Below the pieces are notes generated by a model. That model did no database searches, was not told the DNA's origin, and worked only from the letters and a program-made list of their open reading frames with translations. Of a stretch of DNA of 64,000 bases, positions 9,723 to 17,175 are shown piece by piece. Where the stretch lies: the NCBI GenBank assembly GCA_003249225.1, contig QKJQ01000027.1, forward strand, positions 1-64,000. Direction: 5' to 3'. Positions within the stretch are counted from its first letter, which is position 1. The number at the start of each line of letters is the position of its first letter. The DNA is from Clostridia bacterium (GTDB taxonomy: Bacteria; Bacillota; Clostridia; Lachnospirales; Lachnospiraceae). The translations under genes and the position numbers were made by a program.

Positions 9723-10328
9723 TTAGAATGTTGTTGCTAAATCCGCTGCACTTTTCTTTGCTTTGTTCACAATGCCGGTTACATCAGCTCCAATAACGTC
9801 GACTCCTTCAATCGCAATCGTTGAAAAATCATAGATTCCAAGGAATCCGAAAAGAATTCTCAAATATCTGTCGCCCATCTCAAATCCTGTTGCCGGACCT
9901 TCCATGTAATGTCCACCTCTGGAAACAATATGAACTGCCTTTTTACCCTGACATAATCCTACTGGACCATTCTCTGTATATTTGAAAGTTATACCCGTGA
10001 TACAGATATAATCAATATAAGCCTTTAGGATAGCCGGAAGACCCAAATTCCAGAAAGGAGCTGCTACAACATACTTATCTGCTTCTAAGAACTGGTATGC
10101 ATATTTAAGAATCGGATGCTTCTTGCTTTCCTCATTTTTAGGGCCAAAAACAGTCTGAATGTCTTCAGGTGATAAAAAATTGATTTCTTCTTTTGACAGA
10201 TCCAAAGTTGTAACTTCATCGTCCGGATGGTTTTTCTTATATTCTTCAATAAAACTATCTGCTACGGTGAATGTTCTGGAAGTTCCTTCTGGTTTTGCAT
10301 TTGCTTTGATATAAAGTACTTTACTCAT
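9723..10328 (-). CDS. azoR: FMN-dependent NADH-azoreductase
   Basis: Flavodoxin-fold NAD(P)H:quinone/azo oxidoreductase of 201 residues, the usual length for AzoR. The FMN phosphate loop is NAKPEGTSRTFTVA (about 10-23). APFWNLGLPAILKAYIDYIC and VSRGGHYM are the two other FMN-contacting segments. The family reduces azo dyes, quinones and nitroaromatics by two-electron transfer, and in many bacteria it answers electrophile stress. It is divergent from an HxlR-family regulator, a typical arrangement for such enzymes. AAAGGAG precedes the ATG by 7 bases. Confidence 0.9.
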   Translation of the reverse strand: MSKVLYIKANAKPEGTSRTFTVADSFIEEYKKNHPDDEVTTLDLSKEEINFLSPEDIQTVFGPKNEESKKHPILKYAYQFLEADKYVVAAPFWNLGLPAILKAYIDYICITGITFKYTENGPVGLCQGKKAVHIVSRGGHYMEGPATGFEMGDRYLRILFGFLGIYDFSTIAIEGVDVIGADVTGIVNKAKKSAADLATTF

Positions 10329-10434
10329 GACTTTTCTCCTTTATCATTGTATGTTATTTGTTCATTACATTTCTTTATCATTTCTTTATCATTTCATATT
10401 CATTTTTTCTCAGGTACTTGATTTTCTTTTAATC

Positions 10435-10495
10435 TATGTTATAATTTTAACATAAGGTTTCTATTTTGCAAGTAGGCACTAAAATGTGCTATAGT
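10435..10495. promoter_or_regulatory. Overlapping divergent promoters of azoR and the HxlR regulator
   Basis: The palindromic hexamer TTGCAA (10466-10471) can serve as -35 in both directions. Rightward it is 18 bases from TATAGT (10490-10495). Leftward it is 16 bases from TAAAAT (10449-10444 on the minus strand), which carries a TG extension. The azoR -10 falls inside an inverted repeat, TATGTTA and TAACATA with a 6-base spacer (10435-10454). A second rightward option is TTGATT-16-TATAAT (10418-10445). Confidence 0.55.
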
Positions 10496-10510
10496 ATCTA
10501 AAAAGATACT
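10476..10510. promoter_or_regulatory. Candidate HxlR operators (two inverted repeats)
   Basis: Two inverted repeats stand between the shared -35 and the regulator gene. GCAC-TAAAAT-GTGC (10476-10489) lies in the promoter spacer, and AGTATCT-AAAA-AGATACT (10493-10510) covers the predicted start of transcription. HxlR proteins bind such short dyads, so self-repression and control of azoR are likely. Confidence 0.5.
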
Positions 10511-10535
10511 TACTTTCTTGAAAGGAGTTTTTTTA

Positions 10536-10916
10536 ATGAATACAACAAACAACAGACACGAAATGTGTCATATGCGCGATAAATGTCAGCAGTATGACAA
10601 ATGTCCAATGGTTCTTGTTCAGGATTTATTATCCGGGAAACGAAAGCTTTTGATCTTATGGTATTTAAGTTATCAGACACTTCGCTTTAACGAAATAAAG
10701 ATCAAACTTCCTGACGTAACCCAAAAGATGCTCACACAGCAACTACGAAGCTTAGAAGAAGATGGTTTGATTCTTCGTACGGTTTATCCTGTCATTCCTC
10801 CAAAGGTTGAATATTCTTTAACAGAATTAGGACGCAAAGCGATCCCCATTTTAGAAGCTATGCACGAATTTGGCAGTGATTATCTCGTTGAGCATAAAAA
10901 AGAAGAGGCACAATAA
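10536..10916 (+). CDS. HxlR-family winged-helix regulator with three N-terminal cysteines
   Basis: DNA-binding regulator of 126 residues; the HxlR core spans about 20-112 (VQDLLSGKRKLLILWYL, then PDVTQKMLTQQLRSLEEDGL as recognition helix). Cys11, Cys17 and Cys23 are spaced exactly six residues apart. Cys23 is at the position used for thiol sensing in YodB/HypR-type members; the other two are extra. The start at 10536 follows AAAGGAG. A TTG at 10518 would put that site inside the gene and is rejected. Together with divergent azoR it probably senses quinones or disulfide stress. Confidence 0.85.
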   Translation: MNTTNNRHEMCHMRDKCQQYDKCPMVLVQDLLSGKRKLLILWYLSYQTLRFNEIKIKLPDVTQKMLTQQLRSLEEDGLILRTVYPVIPPKVEYSLTELGRKAIPILEAMHEFGSDYLVEHKKEEAQ

Positions 10917-10932
10917 ATGTCTCTTCTTTTTT
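10896..10932. terminator. Bidirectional terminator
   Basis: A 15-bp stem (AAAAAAGAAGAGGCA against TGTCTCTTCTTTTTT, one G-T pair) with a 7-base loop and T runs on both strands. It overlaps the end of the HxlR gene and serves the convergent alcohol dehydrogenase. Confidence 0.88.
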
Positions 10933-10934
10933 AT

Positions 10935-12101
10935 TTATAAACACATAGTAAATATATTTACTACATCTGATTCATCCAAAGGTTTAAAGGCATAAGCAAG
11001 ACCGCCTGCCACAGACTTTTTCGCCATGTGTTCGAAATTACTGCTATCTATGCCAAGTTCCGATAAGGTACTCTGAAGTCCTAATGTCTTAAATAGAAAA
11101 TCAGAGGTCAGCTCAATGCTTTTTTTTGCTACTTCCATTGGCTGCAGGGATGCATCAATACCAAATACATTTACACCGAACTGATAATATTTTGCTACTC
11201 TGGTTTCATCCAGACAGTATGTCAGCCATCTTGGTGTAAGAATAGCAAGTCCAAGTCCATGCGTGATGTCATAAATTGCAGATATCTCATGTTCCATCGG
11301 ATGACAGCTCCAGGCCTGACGCTTTCCTCCATTTACAAAACCATTGATTGCCCAGGAGGAAGTCCACATAAGGTTTGCTCTTGCTTCATAGTCATCCGGT
11401 TTTTCCAGCGCAATCGGCGCGTACTTTAGAATTGTTCTCATAAGTCCTTCCATCACCGTATCGAGCATGAATAAATCCTGATTCATGTTAAAATACACTT
11501 CAAGTATATGGTTCAGCATATCTGCAGCTCCGCAGGCGGTCTGATATTTGCTGACCGTATAGGTATTGGTTGGATCCAAAAAAGAAACCTTTGGCTGCAT
11601 GACCGGATACATCATCCCGATCTTATCTTTTGTCTCAGGATTACTGATAACTCCACCGGAATCCATCTCAGAGCCAGTCGCGGACAAGGTTAATATATCA
11701 ATAATAGGAAGACACTTTTCCACGATTGTCTTTTCCGTCAGTATGTCCCATGCATCTCCATCCGTAAATGCTGCAGCACCAATGAATTTGGTACAGTCAA
11801 TAACCGATCCGCCGCCAACCGCTAAAAGAACATCGATTTTTTCTTTCTTACAGATATCCGCACCTGCATTAACCGAAGCAACTCTTGGATTTGGTTCAAT
11901 TCCTGATAATTCAAAAAGTTCCAACCCTGCTTTCTTAACTTCTGCAACTACCTTATCATAGAGCCCTGTTTTTTTGATAGTTCCTCCACCATAGGTCAGC
12001 AATACTTTTTTCCCGTATTTACTAAGTTCTTCGCCCAAAAATTTAAGCTGATCCTCTCCGAAATATACCTTTGTTGGTATGTCATACACAAAACTGTTCA
12101 T
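10935..12101 (-). CDS. Iron-containing (type III) alcohol dehydrogenase, BdhA-like
   Basis: NAD(P)H-dependent alcohol dehydrogenase of 388 residues, resembling clostridial butanol dehydrogenases and YqhD. The Rossmann-like half has GGGSVIDCTKFI. The metal site is seen as ADMLNH (Asp and His, about 193 and 197), CHPMEHE (His, about 266) and THGLG (His, about 279). The likely role is reduction of short-chain aldehydes in fermentation or detoxification. AAAGGAGAGAACC precedes the ATG. It has its own upstream promoter about 240 bases away. Confidence 0.9.
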   Translation of the reverse strand: MNSFVYDIPTKVYFGEDQLKFLGEELSKYGKKVLLTYGGGTIKKTGLYDKVVAEVKKAGLELFELSGIEPNPRVASVNAGADICKKEKIDVLLAVGGGSVIDCTKFIGAAAFTDGDAWDILTEKTIVEKCLPIIDILTLSATGSEMDSGGVISNPETKDKIGMMYPVMQPKVSFLDPTNTYTVSKYQTACGAADMLNHILEVYFNMNQDLFMLDTVMEGLMRTILKYAPIALEKPDDYEARANLMWTSSWAINGFVNGGKRQAWSCHPMEHEISAIYDITHGLGLAILTPRWLTYCLDETRVAKYYQFGVNVFGIDASLQPMEVAKKSIELTSDFLFKTLGLQSTLSELGIDSSNFEHMAKKSVAGGLAYAFKPLDESDVVNIFTMCL

Positions 12102-12344
12102 GGTTCTCTCCTTTGCTTCGTTTATTTTCCGTTATTTAATTCTTGTCTCGTATCTCTTACACTATATCCATACATTAACAGATCCATATATTTTTTTTAC
12201 AAAGCACCAAGATATCCTTTACCTTTTTTATACAACTTCTTTCCTTTTTGTAGATAGGTTACCTGTTCTTTTTCCAAAATTCATAGTCTTCAAAGATTCT
12301 TTCATGCACAATCAATGTTCTGCTGCTATCAGTTACCCTATATA

Positions 12345-12373
12345 ATTATATCATAGTCTTCGAAACTTGCTAA
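12345..12373 (-). promoter_or_regulatory. Probable promoter of the alcohol dehydrogenase
   Basis: On the minus strand TTAGCA and TATAAT are 17 bases apart, with a TG extension before the -10. The predicted leader is about 235 bases. The leader is AT-rich and shows no riboswitch fold that I recognise. With the terminator at 12410-12453 this accounts for the 375-base gap 12102-12476. Confidence 0.5.
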
Positions 12374-12409
12374 TGGTTCTTTATAACCAGGGCTTACGTT
12401 CATATTAAT

Positions 12410-12453
12410 AAAACCAATCCCCTGGAGACTGATTATCTTCAAGCGATTGGTTT
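12410..12453 (-). terminator. Terminator of the SDR gene
   Basis: AAACCAATC and GATTGGTTT arms with a 25-base loop, then a T-rich run on the minus strand, 24 bases past the SDR stop codon. Confidence 0.6.
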
Positions 12454-12476
12454 CTGAAACCATCTATTTCGATTTT

Positions 12477-13331
12477 TTACCTAACATATTTCTTTCCAAC
12501 CGTACTTCCGCCATCACACAAAATATCTACACCTGTAAGATATCCATTTCTTTCATCAGCAATGGTTGCAATGGCAAATCCAAGTTCTTCCGGTCTGCCC
12601 ATTCTCTTTTCTGCGGAATACTGAATGAGATCTCCACCTTCTTCTACTTCAAGATTTCCCATATCCGTGGCTACTAACCCAGGACTCACCGATACTACAC
12701 GAATTCCTTTTCGTCCATAATCGAAAGCACATTTCGCAGCATACCACACCACAAAGCTTTTTGATAAAGCATAAGCAAAACCCGCTTTCTGATATTCGCT
12801 TCGTGCCAGATTACTTAGTTTTACATTTTTCCTGAGATAAGCCTCCTCGTCTGTTTCTGCCTTCTCAAAAATCTTTTTATTCGCTATGGCTTTCGGTAGT
12901 ACATAGGCTGAATTTGACGACACATCTACAATAACACTTCCCTCTTTCATATGTTTTGAAAACTCCTGATTCACATATACGGTTCCAAGTGCATTTACTT
13001 GCAATAGTATCTTAGGCGTTCCCATTGCAGGTGACATACCGGCCGCATTAATTACATTCTTAATTTCACCGAGAGATGCGGCGTATTCAGCGAGATGCGT
13101 AACATTCTCCCGTATGGATATATCACAGGAAAAAGCATGAGCTTCAAACCCGAGATCTTCTAGTTCATTGATTGCATTTTCGAGCTTTTTTACAGTTCTT
13201 CCAGATATTACTATTATCTTATGTTTTGGCATATTTTTTGCCACGGCCATTCCTATTCCGCTTCCGCCTCCAGTAATTACGCAAACTTCTTTTTCTTTTG
13301 AGTCTTTCAAATGAATCATCCTTCCATACAA
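12477..13331 (-). CDS. Short-chain dehydrogenase/reductase
   Basis: Classical SDR of 284 residues. The cofactor loop is TGGGSGIGMAVA (about 20-31), the NNAG-type turn appears as NAAG, and the active-site YxxxK is YALSKSF. SVSPGLVATDMG follows as the family's PG motif. An insertion of about 25 residues precedes the Tyr. The substrate is unknown; steroids, sugars and small ketones are all possible for this family. The start is uncertain: TTG at 13331 follows CAGGAT at a good distance, while ATG at 13319 directly abuts GGAAGG. Confidence 0.8.
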   Translation of the reverse strand: MYGRMIHLKDSKEKEVCVITGGGSGIGMAVAKNMPKHKIIVISGRTVKKLENAINELEDLGFEAHAFSCDISIRENVTHLAEYAASLGEIKNVINAAGMSPAMGTPKILLQVNALGTVYVNQEFSKHMKEGSVIVDVSSNSAYVLPKAIANKKIFEKAETDEEAYLRKNVKLSNLARSEYQKAGFAYALSKSFVVWYAAKCAFDYGRKGIRVVSVSPGLVATDMGNLEVEEGGDLIQYSAEKRMGRPEELGFAIATIADERNGYLTGVDILCDGGSTVGKKYVR

Positions 13332-13482
13332 TGCTTAAATCCTGCCTGTTTCCTTCTGGTTTTCGAGTTCTTTCTTGCAATATAATTTTATGCTTATATT
13401 TTACCTATACATTTTGCTTAATTCTTTAGTTCCATTCATTTAGCATTATTCTTGTAATTTTATTCTTTAGTTCTATTTTTAG

Positions 13483-13526
13483 CTTTATTCTTTTTGCTTT
13501 ATTCTTTTTGCTTTATTCTTTTTGCT
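13483..13526. repeat. 14-bp short tandem repeat
   Basis: About three perfect copies of TTTATTCTTTTTGC, with decayed copies further left, in the 237-base spacer between the epimerase-like gene and the SDR gene. It could vary by strand slippage and would change the distance to the SDR start. Confidence 0.7.
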
Positions 13527-13568
13527 TTTACAGTTTCAAACATTCGCAATCACTTTCCCGATGCTTCT

Positions 13569-14627
13569 TTATGCAATTTTCCCGTTTTCTTTCAGCCAAA
13601 TGATCTCATCATGAATTGTTTCCTGATAAGATCTTGTCGTGTAACCAAGTTCTTTCATTGCTTTGCTTGAATCAAAATCATTATTTCTGGCAAGGTTATA
13701 GACAGAGAACGTTGTGAGTACTGGTTTGGTTCCTTTCTTTGCCGCCTGCTTTTCTACTATTTTTGCCATAACGTTCGCAAGTCCAAGAGGAAGAAAAAAA
13801 CCTATTTTTTTGCATCCACTGGTCATTACGACCATGTTAGCAAAGTCCTTAAAGGATACTTCCTGATTGCCTAGTATATAACAGTTCCCTTTCGCTCCAT
13901 TATCTGCAGCCAGAATAAGTCCGTTCGCCAGATCACGAACATCGGCCAGGTTAAAGGAACCATCAATTCCTGCCGGCATCTTTCCATTGATAATATCAAT
14001 CAGGGTTCCAGTTGTTTCACCGACCGCATAATCTTCCGGTCCCAGAATTCCGCTTGGATGTACAACACAGGCATTCAGATTGAACTTGGTTACAGCATCA
14101 AGCACTCGCTGGGTTGCGATTGCTTTTGACTGGCTGTAGCATCCAAGAACTTTATCTTCATCAAATACGTCGACCTCTTTTATCTTTGTTCCTTTGGGTT
14201 GTTCCGGTATAGCTCCTGTACTGCTGCAATATACCAGCTTTTCACACTCCGTATGTGTCAGACAAAGTTTTATGATATTCTCTGTTCCACCGACATTTAC
14301 ATCCATTACTTTCTTGTTATAGTCCGGATTTACGGTAACAATGCTTGCTATGTGAAGAACGATTGTCTTCATCCCTTTCGGTACAGTAAAAAACCTTTCC
14401 AGTGATGTCAGATCACAAAGATCCCCTTCCACAACTTCAACTTCTTTTGGAATGAACTTAATTGCCTTATCATTCGGCAAGGCAAAAGCTCTTACCCTTT
14501 CTCCTCGATCTACTAACTGTCTGCAGACCGTTCCGCCTAAAAATCCAGCCGCACCCGTTACTAAATATATTGTTTCCTTCATATCTGTTTCCTTAATATC
14601 TGTTTCTTTCATATCTGTTTCTTTCAT
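13569..14627 (-). CDS. NAD-dependent epimerase/dehydratase-family protein (extended SDR)
   Basis: Extended SDR of about 352 residues. The dinucleotide loop is TGAAGFLGG, and the active site is YCSSTGAIP followed by YSQSKAIA, the YxxxK. It resembles dihydroflavonol reductase or 3-beta-HSD-like members more than sugar epimerases, with a downstream RDLANGL motif. The start at 14627 is chosen because GGAGG lies 8 bases upstream; the ATG at 14642 precedes that site. The first 18 residues are four copies of (M/I)KETD, encoded by a 15-bp DNA repeat. Confidence 0.82.
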   Translation of the reverse strand: MKETDMKETDIKETDMKETIYLVTGAAGFLGGTVCRQLVDRGERVRAFALPNDKAIKFIPKEVEVVEGDLCDLTSLERFFTVPKGMKTIVLHIASIVTVNPDYNKKVMDVNVGGTENIIKLCLTHTECEKLVYCSSTGAIPEQPKGTKIKEVDVFDEDKVLGCYSQSKAIATQRVLDAVTKFNLNACVVHPSGILGPEDYAVGETTGTLIDIINGKMPAGIDGSFNLADVRDLANGLILAADNGAKGNCYILGNQEVSFKDFANMVVMTSGCKKIGFFLPLGLANVMAKIVEKQAAKKGTKPVLTTFSVYNLARNNDFDSSKAMKELGYTTRSYQETIHDEIIWLKENGKIA

Positions 14628-14630
14628 ATT
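14576..14630. repeat. 15-bp coding tandem repeat at the epimerase-like N terminus
   Basis: Four copies of a 15-bp unit (plus-strand ATATCTGTTTCTTTC) encode MKETD, MKETD, IKETD and MKET. Because the unit is a multiple of three, copy-number change keeps the frame, and three units carry their own ATG. Confidence 0.8.
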
Positions 14631-14714
14631 TTTTTCCTCCATGTCAATTGATTTATTGACTGGAGTATACCAATGGAATGTTTGAGTAATATTGTTGTTT
14701 TGTTTCTGAAATGT

Positions 14715-14757
14715 TAATAAAAAAAGAGCATCCTGTTCCTTTGAACAAGTGCTCCTT
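14715..14757 (-). terminator. Terminator of the alpha/beta hydrolase operon
   Basis: On the minus strand GAGCACTTGTTC pairs imperfectly with GAACAGGATGCTC and is followed by seven T. It lies just past the hydrolase stop codon at 14762. Confidence 0.85.
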
Positions 14758-14761
14758 CATT

Positions 14762-15472
14762 TTATAATGAATTAAGTACATCTGCCAACTCAGTGGAATG
14801 GCTTATCATGACCATATGATCACTTGATATCAGACGAATGTCCTGTATATTCAGGTTTGATGCCAGTATTTTCTGATTATCCACAGACAACGTCTTATCT
14901 TCGGTGCAAACAACGTAAGTCAGACCGATCTTCGGATAATCCGTCCAATCCATTGTTTCATTGATTACACAGATCGGTTCTGGTAAAAAATCCTGCTCCA
15001 TAATATATGCTATATCTTCCTCTGATGAAGTGTTACAGAAAAAATTCCGAAACTGAATTTCCAATGCTTTCATCGGTATAGAATCATTGACTGCCTGTGC
15101 TTTAACTGCTTCTATATTCATTTTTTGAATTTCCTCTGGAAACACGCTGATTGCCGTATTCATATGCTTTGGGATGTTTGCAGCAATAAATACAACATGT
15201 TTGACCTTTGAATTACTCTTTCCAAGCATGCCACCAAGCAGTCCTGCACCGGAATGACATACCAGAATAACTTCATCAAATCCAGATTCTCTAATTATTT
15301 CTGAAGCATACTTGATTACATCATCAAACGAAGCCTTCATTCGATTTTCATAATTGTTACTACTCAGTCGTCTTGAAACGGTGACGGAATCGTATTTCAA
15401 AAGAGGAATCATTTTCATCCATACCCAGTCTGACATCCCAGCCCCTGGTACTAATACAAAACCTTTTTTCAT
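14762..15472 (-). CDS. Alpha/beta hydrolase (EstC/hydroxynitrile lyase-like)
   Basis: Small alpha/beta hydrolase of 236 residues. The oxyanion loop is LVPGAGMSDWVW (about 7-18), the nucleophile elbow CHSGAG, and the C-terminal histidine lies in SSDHMVMISH. The acid is probably the Asp of VCTEDKTLS. This layout fits the methylesterase/EstC group; the substrate is unknown. AAAGGAGG precedes the ATG by 6 bases. It is last of four same-strand genes with short gaps (DUF362 lipoprotein, permease, cyclase-like protein, hydrolase) closed by a terminator. Confidence 0.82.
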   Translation of the reverse strand: MKKGFVLVPGAGMSDWVWMKMIPLLKYDSVTVSRRLSSNNYENRMKASFDDVIKYASEIIRESGFDEVILVCHSGAGLLGGMLGKSNSKVKHVVFIAANIPKHMNTAISVFPEEIQKMNIEAVKAQAVNDSIPMKALEIQFRNFFCNTSSEEDIAYIMEQDFLPEPICVINETMDWTDYPKIGLTYVVCTEDKTLSVDNQKILASNLNIQDIRLISSDHMVMISHSTELADVLNSL

Positions 15473-15544
15473 AACAATCCTCCTTTCGCTTTCATAATAA
15501 CTCAGTTTTTATAAGTTTATCAGCTGAAACTGATTGTAACTATT

Positions 15545-16156
15545 TTACTGACATATTATCGTAAAGACTTCGCTATCTGACAGATCACTTGCATCGATTT
15601 TTTCAGTCTTCAGACCAACAGCATATTCGTAACTTTCAACTTTTAGTTGTTCCATTGCAGCATGGGAAAGCAACATCTCCTGTGCATTTGCCAAAATAAA
15701 TCCAAGTCTGCCTGCTATATTAACTTCATATCCAAGGATATCATTGTTGCTGACCTTAATCAATTCACCATAGCCAATACCTATGCATAGCTGTATTTTA
15801 TATAGATCCTCCCTTTGCTCATTATAAAGAGAAAGATATTTCAAAACATCGAACATTGCATCCAGAGCTTTTTTAACTTTTTTAAAATAAATGATATATC
15901 GCTCGCCATCCGCTTTAATGATCTCACCATGATGTTTATTTATTACTGGATTGCATATGATCTTCATCTCCTGCATCTTCTGCATATATTCAATTGTACC
16001 ATATTCTTTGATGAATTTTGTTGAATTGTAATGATAAATAAAAACAACACAGCCACAGCAACCATAACAATCCATAAGCTCCTGATCAATGGTATCTTTA
16101 TTTCTGATATCTTTTATTCTTTTTTCAAGCAGATGATTCAAGTATTCCTTTTCCAT
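15545..16156 (-). CDS. Stand-alone class III nucleotidyl cyclase-like protein, degenerate
   Basis: The 203-residue protein follows the adenylate/guanylate cyclase pattern: NKHHGEIIKADGERYIIYF, then IQLCIGIGYGELIKV, then ILGYEVNIAGRLGFILANA and a final ILLS-like strand. These match the family's HxGxxxKxxGDG, GxxxGE and GxxVNxAxRL blocks. The first metal Asp, normally in an FADI-type strand near the start, seems replaced in CGCVVFIYHYNS. One Asp survives in KADGE. It has no membrane or sensor domain and a CYGCCGC cysteine cluster near residue 32. It may be a catalytically dead nucleotide sensor rather than a cyclase. Confidence 0.6.
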   Translation of the reverse strand: MEKEYLNHLLEKRIKDIRNKDTIDQELMDCYGCCGCVVFIYHYNSTKFIKEYGTIEYMQKMQEMKIICNPVINKHHGEIIKADGERYIIYFKKVKKALDAMFDVLKYLSLYNEQREDLYKIQLCIGIGYGELIKVSNNDILGYEVNIAGRLGFILANAQEMLLSHAAMEQLKVESYEYAVGLKTEKIDASDLSDSEVFTIICQ

Positions 16157-16205
16157 AAATTATCCTTATTTTTCTTTTGATTTTACCTTACTGTTCTGTA
16201 TTTTT

Positions 16206-17105
16206 TCAAAGCAGCCGATTGATAAATATTCCGGATACGAATGCAAAAACCATTATATAAAGTAAGTATATCATAAATCTTTTAATTCCCAAAACAGATT
16301 TTAAAGCCCCAAGATTTGTTATCTTTGTTGCAGGTCCCGTAATCATAAATGCAGCTGCGCTCCCAACACTCATACCGCTCCAAAGCCATTCCTGCAACAG
16401 TGGTATTGTCCCGCCGCCGCATGCATAAAGTGGTACACCAATCGATGCCGCCAGTAATACGCCAAACCCTTTTTCTTTTGCAAATATGCCGGCAAATGCA
16501 TCCGTAGGCACGTAACGCTGGAATAATACCGCAAGAATCATGCCCGCTAAGAAGTATACACCGGTTGCTTTCACATTCCTCCATAGATTTTTAAGATAAC
16601 GGATCAGAAGATTCGGATCGGTATCTCTGTTCCCCGGTACACCAAAAGCGCCAAACGAAAAAAACTTTTTACCTCTGTAAAAAACAAAAACGAACAAACC
16701 GGCAAAAACACCACAGAATAAGCAGGTAATCATACGCACAAAGAAAACTGCAGTGCCAAGTGCCGTACTGTATAATATCAATTGTGGATTTAATAAAATT
16801 GAGGAGACCATAAAGGCTGCCAGCCAGTCATCCCGCATTCCTTTTTCTGAAAATGCGGCTGCTATCGGTATGGTTCCGTACATGCAAAGAGGCGAGGCTA
16901 TTCCAAGAAGACAAGCAGGAAGAATGCCAAGCAAACCTATTTTCTTATTCTTCAGTTTATCAAAAAGCTGATGGATCCCTTTTTTAAGAAAAACTGAAAC
17001 AGCAGAACCCAATAACATTCCAAGAAGCCAATAAGGGAATATCTGCTCTAATAACACGGTAAAATAAAACCAGAGATAGATAAATTCTCTTCTTATTATG
17101 TCCAT
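16206..17105 (-). CDS. Permease of the YraQ/UPF0718 family
   Basis: Integral membrane protein of 299 residues with about eight predicted helices in two related halves. Each half carries the family signature: GIASPLCMYGTIPIAAAF (about 67-84) and SIGVPLYACGGGTIPLLQ (about 218-235). Members are proposed to export metals or organo-arsenicals, and the Cys in each repeat fits metal or thiol handling; the substrate here is not determined. It sits between the DUF362 lipoprotein and the cyclase-like gene with gaps of 70 and 49 bases. Confidence 0.82.
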   Translation of the reverse strand: MDIIRREFIYLWFYFTVLLEQIFPYWLLGMLLGSAVSVFLKKGIHQLFDKLKNKKIGLLGILPACLLGIASPLCMYGTIPIAAAFSEKGMRDDWLAAFMVSSILLNPQLILYSTALGTAVFFVRMITCLFCGVFAGLFVFVFYRGKKFFSFGAFGVPGNRDTDPNLLIRYLKNLWRNVKATGVYFLAGMILAVLFQRYVPTDAFAGIFAKEKGFGVLLAASIGVPLYACGGGTIPLLQEWLWSGMSVGSAAAFMITGPATKITNLGALKSVLGIKRFMIYLLYIMVFAFVSGIFINRLL

Positions 17106-17175
17106 TTCAACTCCATTCCTGCATTATTATGTACATTGTAATAGTCCGTTTATTTCTTTGACCATGCTCCTTTGA

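Noticed and set aside
12102..12344. Riboswitch in the long leader of the alcohol dehydrogenase
   Set aside because: The leader is AT-rich with no recognisable aptamer blocks or terminator hairpin near the gene.
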